This document shows, one piece after another, positions 45,068-56,225 of a stretch of DNA of 64,000 nucleotides (its first letter is position 1; the number at the start of each line of letters is the position of its first letter). The notes below the pieces were generated by a model. That model saw only the letters and a program-made list of their open reading frames with translations, was not told the origin of the DNA and did no database searches. This stretch comes from Gymnorhina tibicen (Eukaryota; Chordata; Aves; Passeriformes; Artamidae): contig VXAZ01002267.1 in the NCBI GenBank assembly GCA_013399875.1, forward strand, positions 1,729,053 through 1,793,052, given 5' to 3'. Both the position numbers and the translations under genes were made by a program.

Positions 45068-47720
45068 CAGGAGTGCCTGGCATTCCCCAAATGATCAGTG
45101 CTGCCCAAAAAAACTTGAAGCTCTCTGCAAATTCAAGTCATTTCTAGAACAGTCATTTCCATTTCAGGAACAATTTTTTTTTTTCTTTTTCCCCCAACAA
45201 ACACAACTCTTTTTTTAAATTGGGGAAAAAAATGAAACCATATTTTACTCAGAAGCAATCTGTCCACAGATTCCTTTGGAAAGACAGAGAGAATGTACAG
45301 ATGTCAAAGCAAGCTACAACTGGGGAGTACAAATCCACCTTCCCCTGAATGCCCCACACGCTCTGCTGCACCTACAGCACAGACTTCACAGCACACAAAA
45401 GGCACTTTGCAAAGTAGTTTTCCCCAAATCACAAAAATCCTGGCTTCTGCCCTAAAAGTGGTTTTTTTAGCGTTTAGTCAGGATATTTAGCTCTCTGCTC
45501 AATGAAAATGAAAGAGAATGCCTTAATTTCTGTGTGTAAGCTATCCCAGTAAACAGCCAGTTGCCAATAGCTGGGATGTACATTGTAGCTTTTGTGATTA
45601 ACATTTATTGTGATGGTAAATTCAGGCTTAAATATGAAAAGCAGGGGTTTTTTCCAGGAGTAAATTTATGATTTTACCATAGATTCACGAATTGCCTCAA
45701 ACTAATATTTTAGTTACATTTTCTACAACGTGAAAATCGGTGACAGAATACTAGATTTGATCTTCCAGAAACACTTTTGTACATTCAGTAAAGGAATTTA
45801 AGGAACATCTTCCAAAATACTGTATCACTATCAAGCACTAAAAGAACTTTTTACCCACAGATTGCTCCTGTAAAAGGTAATAGAGTCAGCACATTTAAAC
45901 TTTGGTCAGTAAGGGAAATGAAGTTTTCTCTATGCACGTAATTTTAGCCCAAAAAGATGCTCTGTGTTATGTGATATAAAAATTATTGAAATGCACTGAA
46001 ATTTCATCTCTCATCCCTCCAAAAAAACTCAGCCTAAAACAGGACACCTAATAAAAAGGAACTAGAACAGATTATTATTTTCAAATTAAATTGTTAGCCA
46101 AACTCAGGAAATAATATGCTCCAAAAATGCTCATTTCAGAGTATAAATAACTTGCATATATAGGTAGAAGGCTCTTGTCAAATAGTGATGGTTGTCAAAA
46201 TAAATCCAAACTGCATCATTCTTCTACGAAAGATTTCTAAAAGATTCAGAAAAAAATCTGAAAGTTGAGAAAACAGAGAAGAATCATCACAAACATTAAA
46301 AAGTAACTGGAAGAAGGAAAACTAATTGTGACTGCGAGAACTTTGTTAAGAGGCACTTAGAGGGAACATTTTGCTTTTTTCGTACCTTAGTATTGTATTT
46401 GCCCTTTTAGATTTACACACAGCAGTAACAAATGCTGTTAACAACAGCCTGCTCATCAGACCAAACCACTCCCAGCACTGCAGATGCAGCGAGAACAGCA
46501 AGAAAAGATGCCCAGGAAGATCACGAGCACCAGGGGTGAAATCAACCTTTGAATGGCACATCCAGCTTTTTGCAGTCTTACTATCCGAGCCTCAGAAAGC
46601 TCATCTAGGACCTGATCAAGGTGATTAAACAGGCTGCTCCACTGGCAAAGCCATGACATTTTTCTCCCCTTTTACCCATCTGCACAAAAAGTTGTTTATA
46701 AGAATTAAGCCAGCTGTTCATTAAAAACAAAAACAAAACAACAAGAAAACAACAAAACCATCTGCTGCTGTAAGTTTTTATTTCCAGTAAAAATGGCCTT
46801 TAAGCATTTTCAACCATTCTTCCTTGTTAGTTCTGTTCCTTGTATCCTCAATATCTCACATTAGGCTTTACTGAGGAAACTGATGAATGTTACTGAAAGG
46901 ATAAGGGGTATGTAAGCCAAGGTAAGCACATTTAATGGGGGAAAATAATAGGATATAATAGTAAATCTGTTGTTTGACTTTAAAAAAATGCAGTTAGCAC
47001 TGATGCAACAATGTCAACATCCATGTCAAAACTTTTTTCATATTAAGGAAACATAAACATTCAAACGTTTTAGACCTGGGCCACAGCAGTTTGGGTATAA
47101 AACCAGCCAGACAAATTAACAGCCAAAGATTCCTGCTCTGCCCAGCTCTGCAAGGAAGACCCTTTTGCCTTTTCAGGCAAACACTAAGTAGGAAAATAAA
47201 ATGAAATTCTAATTAAAATAAACTGAAAATTATTTTCTTTTTATTCTTTAGCAAGAACTTTAGAGAAAAATACTTCCATGTAAGGGCAGCCACGGGTTCC
47301 AGCCACACACAGCTGGTCCCCAAGTACAAATCCAGGGCAAACTTGCCCAACAGCAAACAGAGATGGAAACACAAACTGCAAACACTTTAAGCCTCCTTCT
47401 TTCCCTGCACTTTATGCTGACTTTTTCGGACTTCTTGAACAGTTTCAATTTTCGGCTGCTTCTGATCACTTAATAATACCTTTACATTTCTATAACAAAA
47501 CTCGTAGAGAAGAAAAGCTTTTTCAGTGATATAAACCCAACATATTTTATTTTTGTTTCAACTTTTATTCACTCTCAGTAGCTGCAGATTTTAACCATCA
47601 CTATCAAATTTTGGAATTATGAACAGTATCACATGTGTGTATCCCAAACCCAAGAAATATGTACATAGCACGAAACATTCCTTTAATACTGAAACAAAGA
47701 GGATCTGGATCATTTCGTCT
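45068..47720. other. Unannotated non-coding stretch
   Basis: AT-rich unique sequence with T- and A-rich runs at 45174-45230 and an AAAAC-type run at 46727-46757. Small frames at 45293-45490 and 46346-46659 have no known domain. Exon-like but stop-containing or very short segments at 46865-46921 and 47252-47279 are discussed among the findings. Confidence 0.5.
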
Positions 47721-47724
47721 TTCT

Positions 47725-47749
47725 GTTTGAGACAATTAATGTCTCAAAC
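47725..47749. other. Perfect 10-base-arm hairpin
   Basis: GTTTGAGACA (47725-47734) and TGTCTCAAAC (47740-47749) are exact reverse complements around a five-base ATTAA loop. No T-run, RNA gene or transposon end is associated. The central TAAT core is homeodomain-like. It could be a regulatory palindrome or chance. Confidence 0.9.
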
Positions 47750-50700
47750 TATTGTGCTGTCTCTATCAGGAGTTCACTAATTACTAAAGCTACTTGTTAT
47801 TACATGTACCTAATTACTACTATCAGTAAGTCCAGCATATAGACACACTTCAAAAGAATGACCCTAACAACTACCACTTCTACTCACAACAGATTAGGAT
47901 GTATTAAGGAAAAAACCCCACTACAAGATTAGACAAGGAAAAAAAGATAACTTGATCAATTTTTAGATTCTTCTGAAAGAACTACAAAAATAATAGATAA
48001 CTGGAAACCATAATAGAAGCTTTAAAGTTTGACATCTGACAATATCACAAAGTCTTACTTGGAAAGTCTTGGACAAAAAATTAAACACGCTGAAAGAAGG
48101 CAGGCAAGCCGTAATGAACAAGTGAGGAGAGCTAGGAAGGAACTGAAAGAATATAATTTAGGCATGATTTTATTGGGGCATATTCCAAAAACAAGGGTGA
48201 TCCCACTGAATGGAACTTGTCAGAAAGTGTCATGCTGCAAACATGGCACAAATGTTCACAGAAAATGACAGCTCTGGGAAACTGATGCATAAATAAACTA
48301 CTATGTTTAGAACAATGTAAGCTGATCATGGCATGCAGGAAAAAGATATTTAGTGTATTTCAAGAAACTTGTTAATTAGGAATAGAATCATGGAATACTT
48401 AGGAGTGGGAACTACTAGTAAGAGGCTCTGGCAAAGAAAAGGCAGAGCACATTTGACCATAGCATTTAGGTCAGTCTCAGTATTAGAAGATGCACAATAG
48501 AGCATAGAAACAGCACAGAACTGTTTGTCAAAACCAGGTTCCACTTCCATCTGGGGAAATGGCACACAAATTTGAAGTGGCTTAGCAAAATTAAAAATTC
48601 CAGAATGCTGGAAAGACTGAACTTTAAGGGAGAAAAAAATAAACCCTAAACATGCCAATTTTGCAAAGTAATACATGAGATGGGGGAAAGAAGACGAGGT
48701 TTGCAAAAACATGGGTTGATAGAGAAACCAAAACTCACTGAGCACCAACAGTATTTAGTCTCTTTAGTCCCCTTCAGTAACATCACAGGCATATATATAT
48801 ATGTGCTCTCTTTGCATTAGGAGTAAAGCACATTTAAACAGAAAGGCTGGGAGATCCTATCTGATAGCTCCACTGTATCTATTTCATCTCCCCAAATGGT
48901 TTAACTCTAGAAAATTACATAGTTACATGACAGTGAAGGCTCCAGTGCTATTTCCATTTTAAATCATGCCTCAAACATTTGTATTTCTCAGGGGAAAAAA
49001 CCCAAACACAACTGTATCTATCAGAAATACAACATCTTACGCCTGGATTCCACTTAGAAGCTGAATTTCTGTGAGAAAGTTACGATAATACTTAAGCTAT
49101 TTGAGTTCACAAAATACTTCCTTCCACGTTACTTTTTCTTATTAGCAAAATGCACCTAAAATATCAAAAATGTTTTAAATTGAAGTTAATCGAATGTGGT
49201 ATTCTGCATAATAACCAGACCTTTTGTTGCACGTGAAGAAGTGTTTGAAAATAGCAGAACTTGCAGCTGTCTGAAAATTACATGTCCAATAGCCTTAGGT
49301 CATAACTTCTCTCAACTTGAGGCTTGGAACGCTGTAAAATTTTTGCACGTGTGGTATGAGAACGGAGAGGAGTGATAGAGACCTTTTGGGCTTTTACACC
49401 TTGGGATTTTCTAGCTCATATAAAGCTCACCGCGCTTTCAAGTTGGAAATTCCTCTGAAAATAGAGTGCAACCTACGCCTTTCTGCAGCGATTTGTAAAA
49501 TATTACTGTTTAAACACTGATGTTAAAACTCAGTGTATAAGTCTGAACCAATATGATTACTGAATTTGCATTAAGCAGTAAATGAGATATGATAACTAGG
49601 GTGAAAAACCACAGCTGTTGTTTTTGGAAAACACCTAATCTCATCTGATTGAGTTTTAACAGGGAAGAGAAAAATATCTCATTTTCCAGGATATCGAAAA
49701 GATTGATGAAGAGAAAAAATAGTGGAACAAAGATTTTCTGTACAACTGGCTCGTTAACAGACTCCTAACACTAACCAAATCCCTTGTTCTGCAGGGAGAA
49801 ACTGAGTGGTGCCCCTGTATCCCAAATCCTGGCTCAGCTAGCAGCTTGGTACAGTCCTTTAACACGACACTTCACCTGGACTGATGTATTCTGCTTCTCA
49901 GCAGAGATTCCTGCTCTTCCTTAGGTGATCCAGAAAGGAAAACTGAGCAATAAATGTGGATGTAGCCTGTGAATAACGAAGTCCAAGCAGACATCCTCAC
50001 ATGTGCTACCGTAAGTTTTTCGGAAGAGCTTGGCTCTCTGCAAGGCGTTATCTCCTGTCACCCAGTATCACCATGTCCTTGGCACCCCAAACTGATTAGG
50101 GTGCAACTGGGAACAGATCATGGTCCTGTGCTCTTCCAAGAGCTGCAACAGGAAGGGCACTGACACTGCCCTGATGGCTCCGGTTCAGTTCCACAGTGTG
50201 GATTAATGCTTTAGTTATTTTCCTTTTCCCCAAACTCTAGTATCTGATACAGCCCCTTCGTGGCTCCACTGCAGTATCTTTTTTTGTCTCCCAAGGACTG
50301 CCAGGAGCAAACCTCTGGACCTCTTGCTCCAAACTGTGCCAGGTGTATCACACACTAAGCTCTTGTTCTTCAGTAGAGATTACTGCAGAGGAACTACTAA
50401 TACCACCTCCAAGAAGATACACCACAACTGTAGTTATCTGATCTCCACTGCTCAGATCGTCCTGAAACATTTAATTTTCCTTGCATGTGCTCATCTGGCT
50501 CCTCTCGGCTTCCCTCCTGAAGTTTCCATTCTGAGAGCAAGCAATCCCTCCCTCTGGATATATGCTCTTTTGTTTTCTTTTTGAGAGCTAGTAAGCAATT
50601 TCAAGTAAACTTAGAAATGAACACATTTAATTAGTTTTAATTAAAATGCATTAAACATTACTAATATTTTAGTGATGCTAAATATTTTTAAATGGCTAAT

Positions 50701-53700
50701 AATTTATTAATTGCATATATACAATAATTTAAAACATTCCACTTGTGCAGTGCATTTTATAGCCATGTAACACACAGCAATATAAGATGCTATATGGACT
50801 TGGATTAGGGAAAGTCTGTATTTTTCATCTGTATTACTTCCTTTGCCATATGTAACCAGATTATGCTGTTGTTATTTAAAGAACACATATTTTGCACATA
50901 TGTGAGACATGAACACATAAATGAGACGTGAACATAAAAGGCAAAATAAAAACTGGAGAGAAATTACTTGGGTTTTGCAGAATAAAAGTTGCAGCTTTGA
51001 TACAGCACAGTGAAGGTAGGTAGGTAGCTCAATAGAGAGCTAACATTAAAGAAATAGAAATCCTTGATAAGTATAGCAATAATATACTCTCAAATAGAAA
51101 TGTGAGGGGAAAAAAATCTTGAAAACCTCCACTTATATCTCTAACTTTCCTTATGTTACACAGAAGGTGTGATGACAGGACAGCTCAGGTGCCTCACTCT
51201 GCAGCAGGACGCAACTGAATACTGCTCTGGATTTTTGCCAAATGTCATTCTTTGTCAACTCCATGGTAATTAGGAATCTGTCTCTTTGTATGAGGAAGCA
51301 GGATTTGTCCTTGCACACTGTTTCTTACACAAATCAAACTGCCTTAGATATGTTCAGGTACCGTGTACCTCTGACCAGGAGAGCTTCCAGGTTTAACAAA
51401 ACTTTGCCTCATTAAAATGACAAGGTTACAGCTCCTTCCTAATGCCACAGAAAGGAATGACCTACCCTTCACAAAGAGAATGGCACTAATGCAGCTGTTC
51501 AAAAAGCAACCCCGACCTCTGCGGGATGCTGGGACACCAAATGCAGGGAAGGAAACAAAGTCATCTAATTCTGGAGAATAGTGTTTAGGTGTTACCTGAT
51601 CACTGGCGTGTTCTCCCCCTGTTAATTTGATACTAAGTGGACACGACTTACTGCCGGGATCTCTCCCTCCGGAGTTCGCTTGTTCCCTCATCTCACTTGT
51701 CCTTTCAGAAAAGATTATCTGGGAAAGCCAAACTTACACCAATTAAGGCAGCAAAGAAACCGCAAAACTGGGCATGGAGAGGCTGCAGTAACTCGGAGGA
51801 GTCTGAGCTGCAGTCAGCTTGAGACAAGCAAAAGCAAGCAGGTTTTTAATCCACATCTAAGCTTTTCCTCAGAAAACCAGCATCTAGAGTCTTCCCCTTG
51901 AGATACTACCAGTATATTTCATCTCTTCTAAATGACATTAAAAGGTAATAACGGCTTAATGCAAAGATGTGCTGCACTGAGAAACAGATCTAAGACAATG
52001 AGGCTGTAGCAGAAAGCTCCTCTGCCATTTAACAATAGAGAGTGAGAATATTTTCATTTATTTTCACTTAAAAAGGAAGTCAGAGTCCTGTGACTGCATT
52101 GATAGGAACGATGTACACACAGTTCTTTGCCTTGAACTAAGGAATAAGGAGCTGGTTCTTTCAGATGGAGTGGCAGCGCACAGAAGTCTTCAGCTCTGCC
52201 TCCCTTTGCTCCTGATAAAAGCTCGGAGCAATGAACTCTCAGGAGATTAGCGCACACACACGCCAGCTCCAAAAACTTTAGGCAGCATGCATGTTCCTTT
52301 GAGTCTTGTACATGTGTTGTGTATAATGTGCTCTTTTTGATATTAAAAAGTTGCTAAGTTGTTCTCAAGCTGGAAAGGGTTTCCATTTAGATAAGGCCAA
52401 AGCTACTGCACAGCACAAGCACGTGTGTAACACTGGAGTCTGAGAGCAGCACAAGCACTGGCCATTCCACCAGGGGCTGATAAGAATGATTCCATTTTAT
52501 ACAAATCCTACTGGAAGTTATTTAACCCCAACATGCATTCTTCTGGTGGCACTGCCAGCATCACCTTCCCACATCCCACACCTCTCTTTCACAGGAGATT
52601 GTAACCAGTTATCCTGTTTCTCTGCTTGGCTCCTTGCATTTAAACACTAAAAGTTCACACCTTTTCTATACATTGAGTGCTAAAAATACCACATGGACAT
52701 TGCTGTCTATATTATGCACAGAATCAGCCCTCATATACATGAGAAAGGAAGAAAACTATTGAGATTAAAAAAATAAACATTTATATTTGTCTCAGCTTCT
52801 CCACTGTCTTGGCAGCACTTTCGGATCAAACACAGTTCTCCCCTCTGCATACACAGATTTGACACCAGGATGGGCGCTACCCCCATCGAGAAAGAGCGTA
52901 ACAACCTTGCACTTATTTATGATCATTCACACATACAGGTCTAACACCAAGCTAGAAAACATACATGCACTGCTGGATTTACCCTGAAAAAAATAAATAG
53001 AAGCTTGCTGGATGCTTTCAGTGAATGGGACTGGCCTAAGCACAGCATCCCTTCAGCTGCTGCTGAAACGCAGGAGTTGTGGTGGGAGGATGCGGCGGCT
53101 ACTCGGCAGCACAGAACAGCACCGAGTGGTTTCTCCCCCATGAATTTGAAACTGCTCGGGGCATTTAAGTTGGCAGAACTCTATAACCCAACTGGAACCA
53201 CGCCAGCAGGGCTCACATGCTGCTCTTGAAAAGTGAGCCACCGAGGCTTTAATCACCACAAGTGGCAAGGACTTAATTTTTCATCTCATTTGAAGTATGC
53301 CAGGCTCAACAGCAGACCAAGCCTCTTATAAAATGCGATCTACTAATCAACACTGTCTCCTGCTTCACTGGATTGCCTTGGATGTCTCCTGTTAGGAGTC
53401 CTGCAGCAGCCCTGCTAGGCTTAGCTTGTGACCTAGCAAAATCTTAGCCCACCACAGCAGGGCACAGGACACATCCCACATACAGGGTATACAGATCATT
53501 GATACTGCAAAATTCAACCTCCAATTTCATCTGACATTCTTCACTTCCCACACCAGTGGCAGCATTCTGCCTTTGGCCAGGCAGCAGGGCTAGGCACAGC
53601 TCTACCCTGGCATCCCATCTGTGTGACGTTCCACCAGGGGATCGAGACGTAATGGGAGCTCATCTCAGCAGAGATGGTCTGCAAGGAGCTCAGCTCAGTG

Positions 53701-53735
53701 AGCTCATGTCAGAAGGAATATCTGTGTGAAGGAAT
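47750..53735. other. Unannotated non-coding stretch
   Basis: No gene is recognised. A minus frame of 132 codons at 48350-48748 and plus frames at 49969-50163 and 50324-50584 show no domain. A weak AGAATCATGGAAT at 48384-48396 looks like a bare CR1 tail but nothing follows it. 50617-50745 is an extremely AT-rich block with many TAATTA-like words. A GTAGGTAGGTAG run lies at 51015-51026. GC-richer text at 53000-53230 has overlapping frames without known domains. Confidence 0.45.
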
Positions 53736-53762
53736 AAATAGACGTGCTTAAATAGACGTGCT
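53736..53762 (+). repeat. Two-copy 13-base direct repeat
   Basis: AAATAGACGTGCT occurs at 53736-53748 and again at 53750-53762, separated by one base. It looks like a small slippage duplication. The region just before it (53655-53710) also has repeated GAGCTCA words. Confidence 0.9.
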
Positions 53763-56177
53763 CCCTGTAAAACTGAGGTTTACACAGAGGTTTCGAGGAA
53801 ATTCAGTGTTTCAGCCTGAATCACTGGAAATTTTAAACAGATACTACACATAAACTGTACTCTGTGAAAATCAGCCCATCTAATGGAAATTTGTTTGCAA
53901 CATCAGTATTAAGATACTTATCACTTTTTAATTCACATGAAGTTTACTTTTCCCAAGAGTCCTCAAAAAATACTGAATTGTGTCAATACACGCAATATTG
54001 TGATAAACCCTTCACATGCATTCAGTTTGTAAGTGTAACTGAACTATACAGCAACACCGTAACAATAAAATTGCATTTTGTTTTTTCAGCTCACCACAAC
54101 CAATGTGATTTAATATCATAGTTTTAAGGGCTTTGGAAAAAAAAGGTAAGGTCTGATGCTACAGGAGAATAAAAAGACGTCTAAATCTTACCAAAATCTA
54201 AATAGATTTTTACTTGTAATTCTAAAGCTTCTTGAAATCCGCCCCCACCCAAATATCCCAACTCAAGCTCCCTGGCCAAGGGTATGTAATTTTAACTGTA
54301 CCTTTTATCTTAAAAGATCCCAAAGAATGTATGTGCATGTTTTGATCAAACTGAAAATATTTGTTTGTAGAATATTTAACACACACCCCAATAAAAGGTA
54401 ACTGAATGTAAACTTTGCTGTTCTGAAATGTAAAGCCTGTAATACAGAAAATTAAAACTGTATGGTAAAATATATGGATTTTCTTTAAAACAGCAAAAGA
54501 AACAAGTTATTTCTGAAAGCTTACAGATGATCTATCACCTCCAGCAGCATTGTGATTTAAAATACTCAGAGCAGAGAGAAAGCCTCTTGAGTGACTGTGT
54601 TAAAAAGTTTCCCATGCAAAACCAAACGCATCCTTGTTTCATATTTAATTTGCAATAGGATCCCCAGCAGCTGAGCCATGAGAGCTCTCCTGGCTGGTGC
54701 CTTGCTGCCTGCTGAGACGGGCTCCACGTGAAGGGAGCACACAATTGAAGCCTAAATCCTCGGAGCTGCACCTCAGCTCCCTTTAAAGTTAATCTGAACA
54801 CACTGGACTCCAAAGGAAATGAAAAGTGAGTTTTCTCCCTTCCTATGGCACTGGGACTTCCTGTGTTTTAGCGATTGGTCAAGAACTATTATTTCCTCCA
54901 TGCTATTCCCAGTTGTGACTGTCAGACGTAATTAGCGTTGTCCGCACACAAGCGCAAAATATTTGTTTAAATGAGCCTGGAACCAAAGTCCCACATCTAA
55001 ACCTGCACAGAAACCTGGAGAAACATGGAGAAACTCAGAGAATATTAAGATTCAAATATGCTGTGCCTGAACGAACATGCTGCTCTAAATATTTAGAAAT
55101 GCAAAGTTCATTTGCTGAGATGAGTATCCATAAAAATCTATGCAAGATAAGGGGTATTAAAATTATTCACTCTCCAGTTCAGGATGGATTATTTGGCCAA
55201 TCTGTTAAGCTGTACCTCTCAGACACCCAGAATCAGTACCATCCTCCTCCCCTCAGGGAAAAGAGCTCATAACGTTTGAAGAAAAGTATGCTCCATCCCA
55301 ACCATAGGAATACACATGAAACACAGAGTCTTCCTTTAACACAACCCTTTGGAATGGAAAAGCAGCAGACATCAACAGTGAGAATGCAGAGGGCAAACCA
55401 GTTCACCAAAGAAAATAAATTAAGCAGAATGTTGCAGATTGTAAAGTGGCCAGAATAAAGGCCATTTAAGTTGTTATCGACCTCTTTCAAACACACACAC
55501 GCAGAGCTGAACTTCAATTTATCTCTCCATTTAAACTACCACCCCTGGCAGCGTGGCGTCATTGCTTATAACCATCATTGAAACATTAATCTCAAACCAA
55601 GTCAGAGAAGAAATTTGTGACTTACTCTGTTCCCACCTGAAGACCCACTGTTTTCCAGCCTTGGGCTAAGTACAAGCCAGATCCAGCCCTGCTCAAGTTT
55701 GACATTGCTCCTCAAAAACACAGGTATGCTACGGTAGGCTTTGCTTAACCGACCCAAACAATCCACATTTATACACAACATGCACACAGGGTTACATTTT
55801 ACCCAGTCATGCTGTTCAAAGAAACAGAATCCAAACTAGAGAAATACAGAAAAATACCGCCTTGTCAAGCCATCAGAAAACCATTAATGTTTCTAATGAG
55901 TGCAATTACAAAAATGAAAGATTCTGAAAAAACACAGCCAAAGATGAACTTTAATTATCCAAGCATCTGGCTACGTGAACTGGGGTCATGTCTCCAAATG
56001 CCTTCGCATTTGAACTCTCCCTGTTATCCATCCAACTTTGCATTTCTCCAAGTCTTGCAGAATTAACTGGAATTGCCTACACACAAAAATGAGTTATCCC
56101 TTCCTAATGACTTACCCAGTCACTAGCATTCTCTTTAGCTGAGAGTTGGAGAAAACAGGAGCACGTACCAAAGGTGA
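53763..56177. other. Unannotated non-coding stretch
   Basis: AT-rich with no gene recognised. A strong acceptor-donor pair bounds 54090-54145 but every frame between has a stop. Frames at 54535-54813 minus, 55233-55517 minus and 55809-56066 plus have no domain. An (AC) run lies at about 55491-55500. Confidence 0.5.
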
Positions 56178-56225
56178 AGACTTGGAAGAAGATGATCTCT
56201 AACGTCCCTTCCAACCCTAATTCTA
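56178..56225 (+). mobile_element. CR1 LINE, minimal 3' terminus
   Basis: Only CTTGGAAGAAGATGATCTCT, AACGTCCCTTCCAACCCTAA and TTCTAAGGAG remain. It matches the GATGATCTTTAAGGTCCCTTCCAACCC part of CR1, but the tail octamers are gone, so the call rests on about 40 bases. Confidence 0.75.

Noticed and set aside
48384..48400. Possible antisense CR1 start (AGAATCATGGAAT)
   Set aside because: The tail-like word is not followed by GGTTGGAAAGGACC or any later CR1 block, so a 13-base match is not enough.
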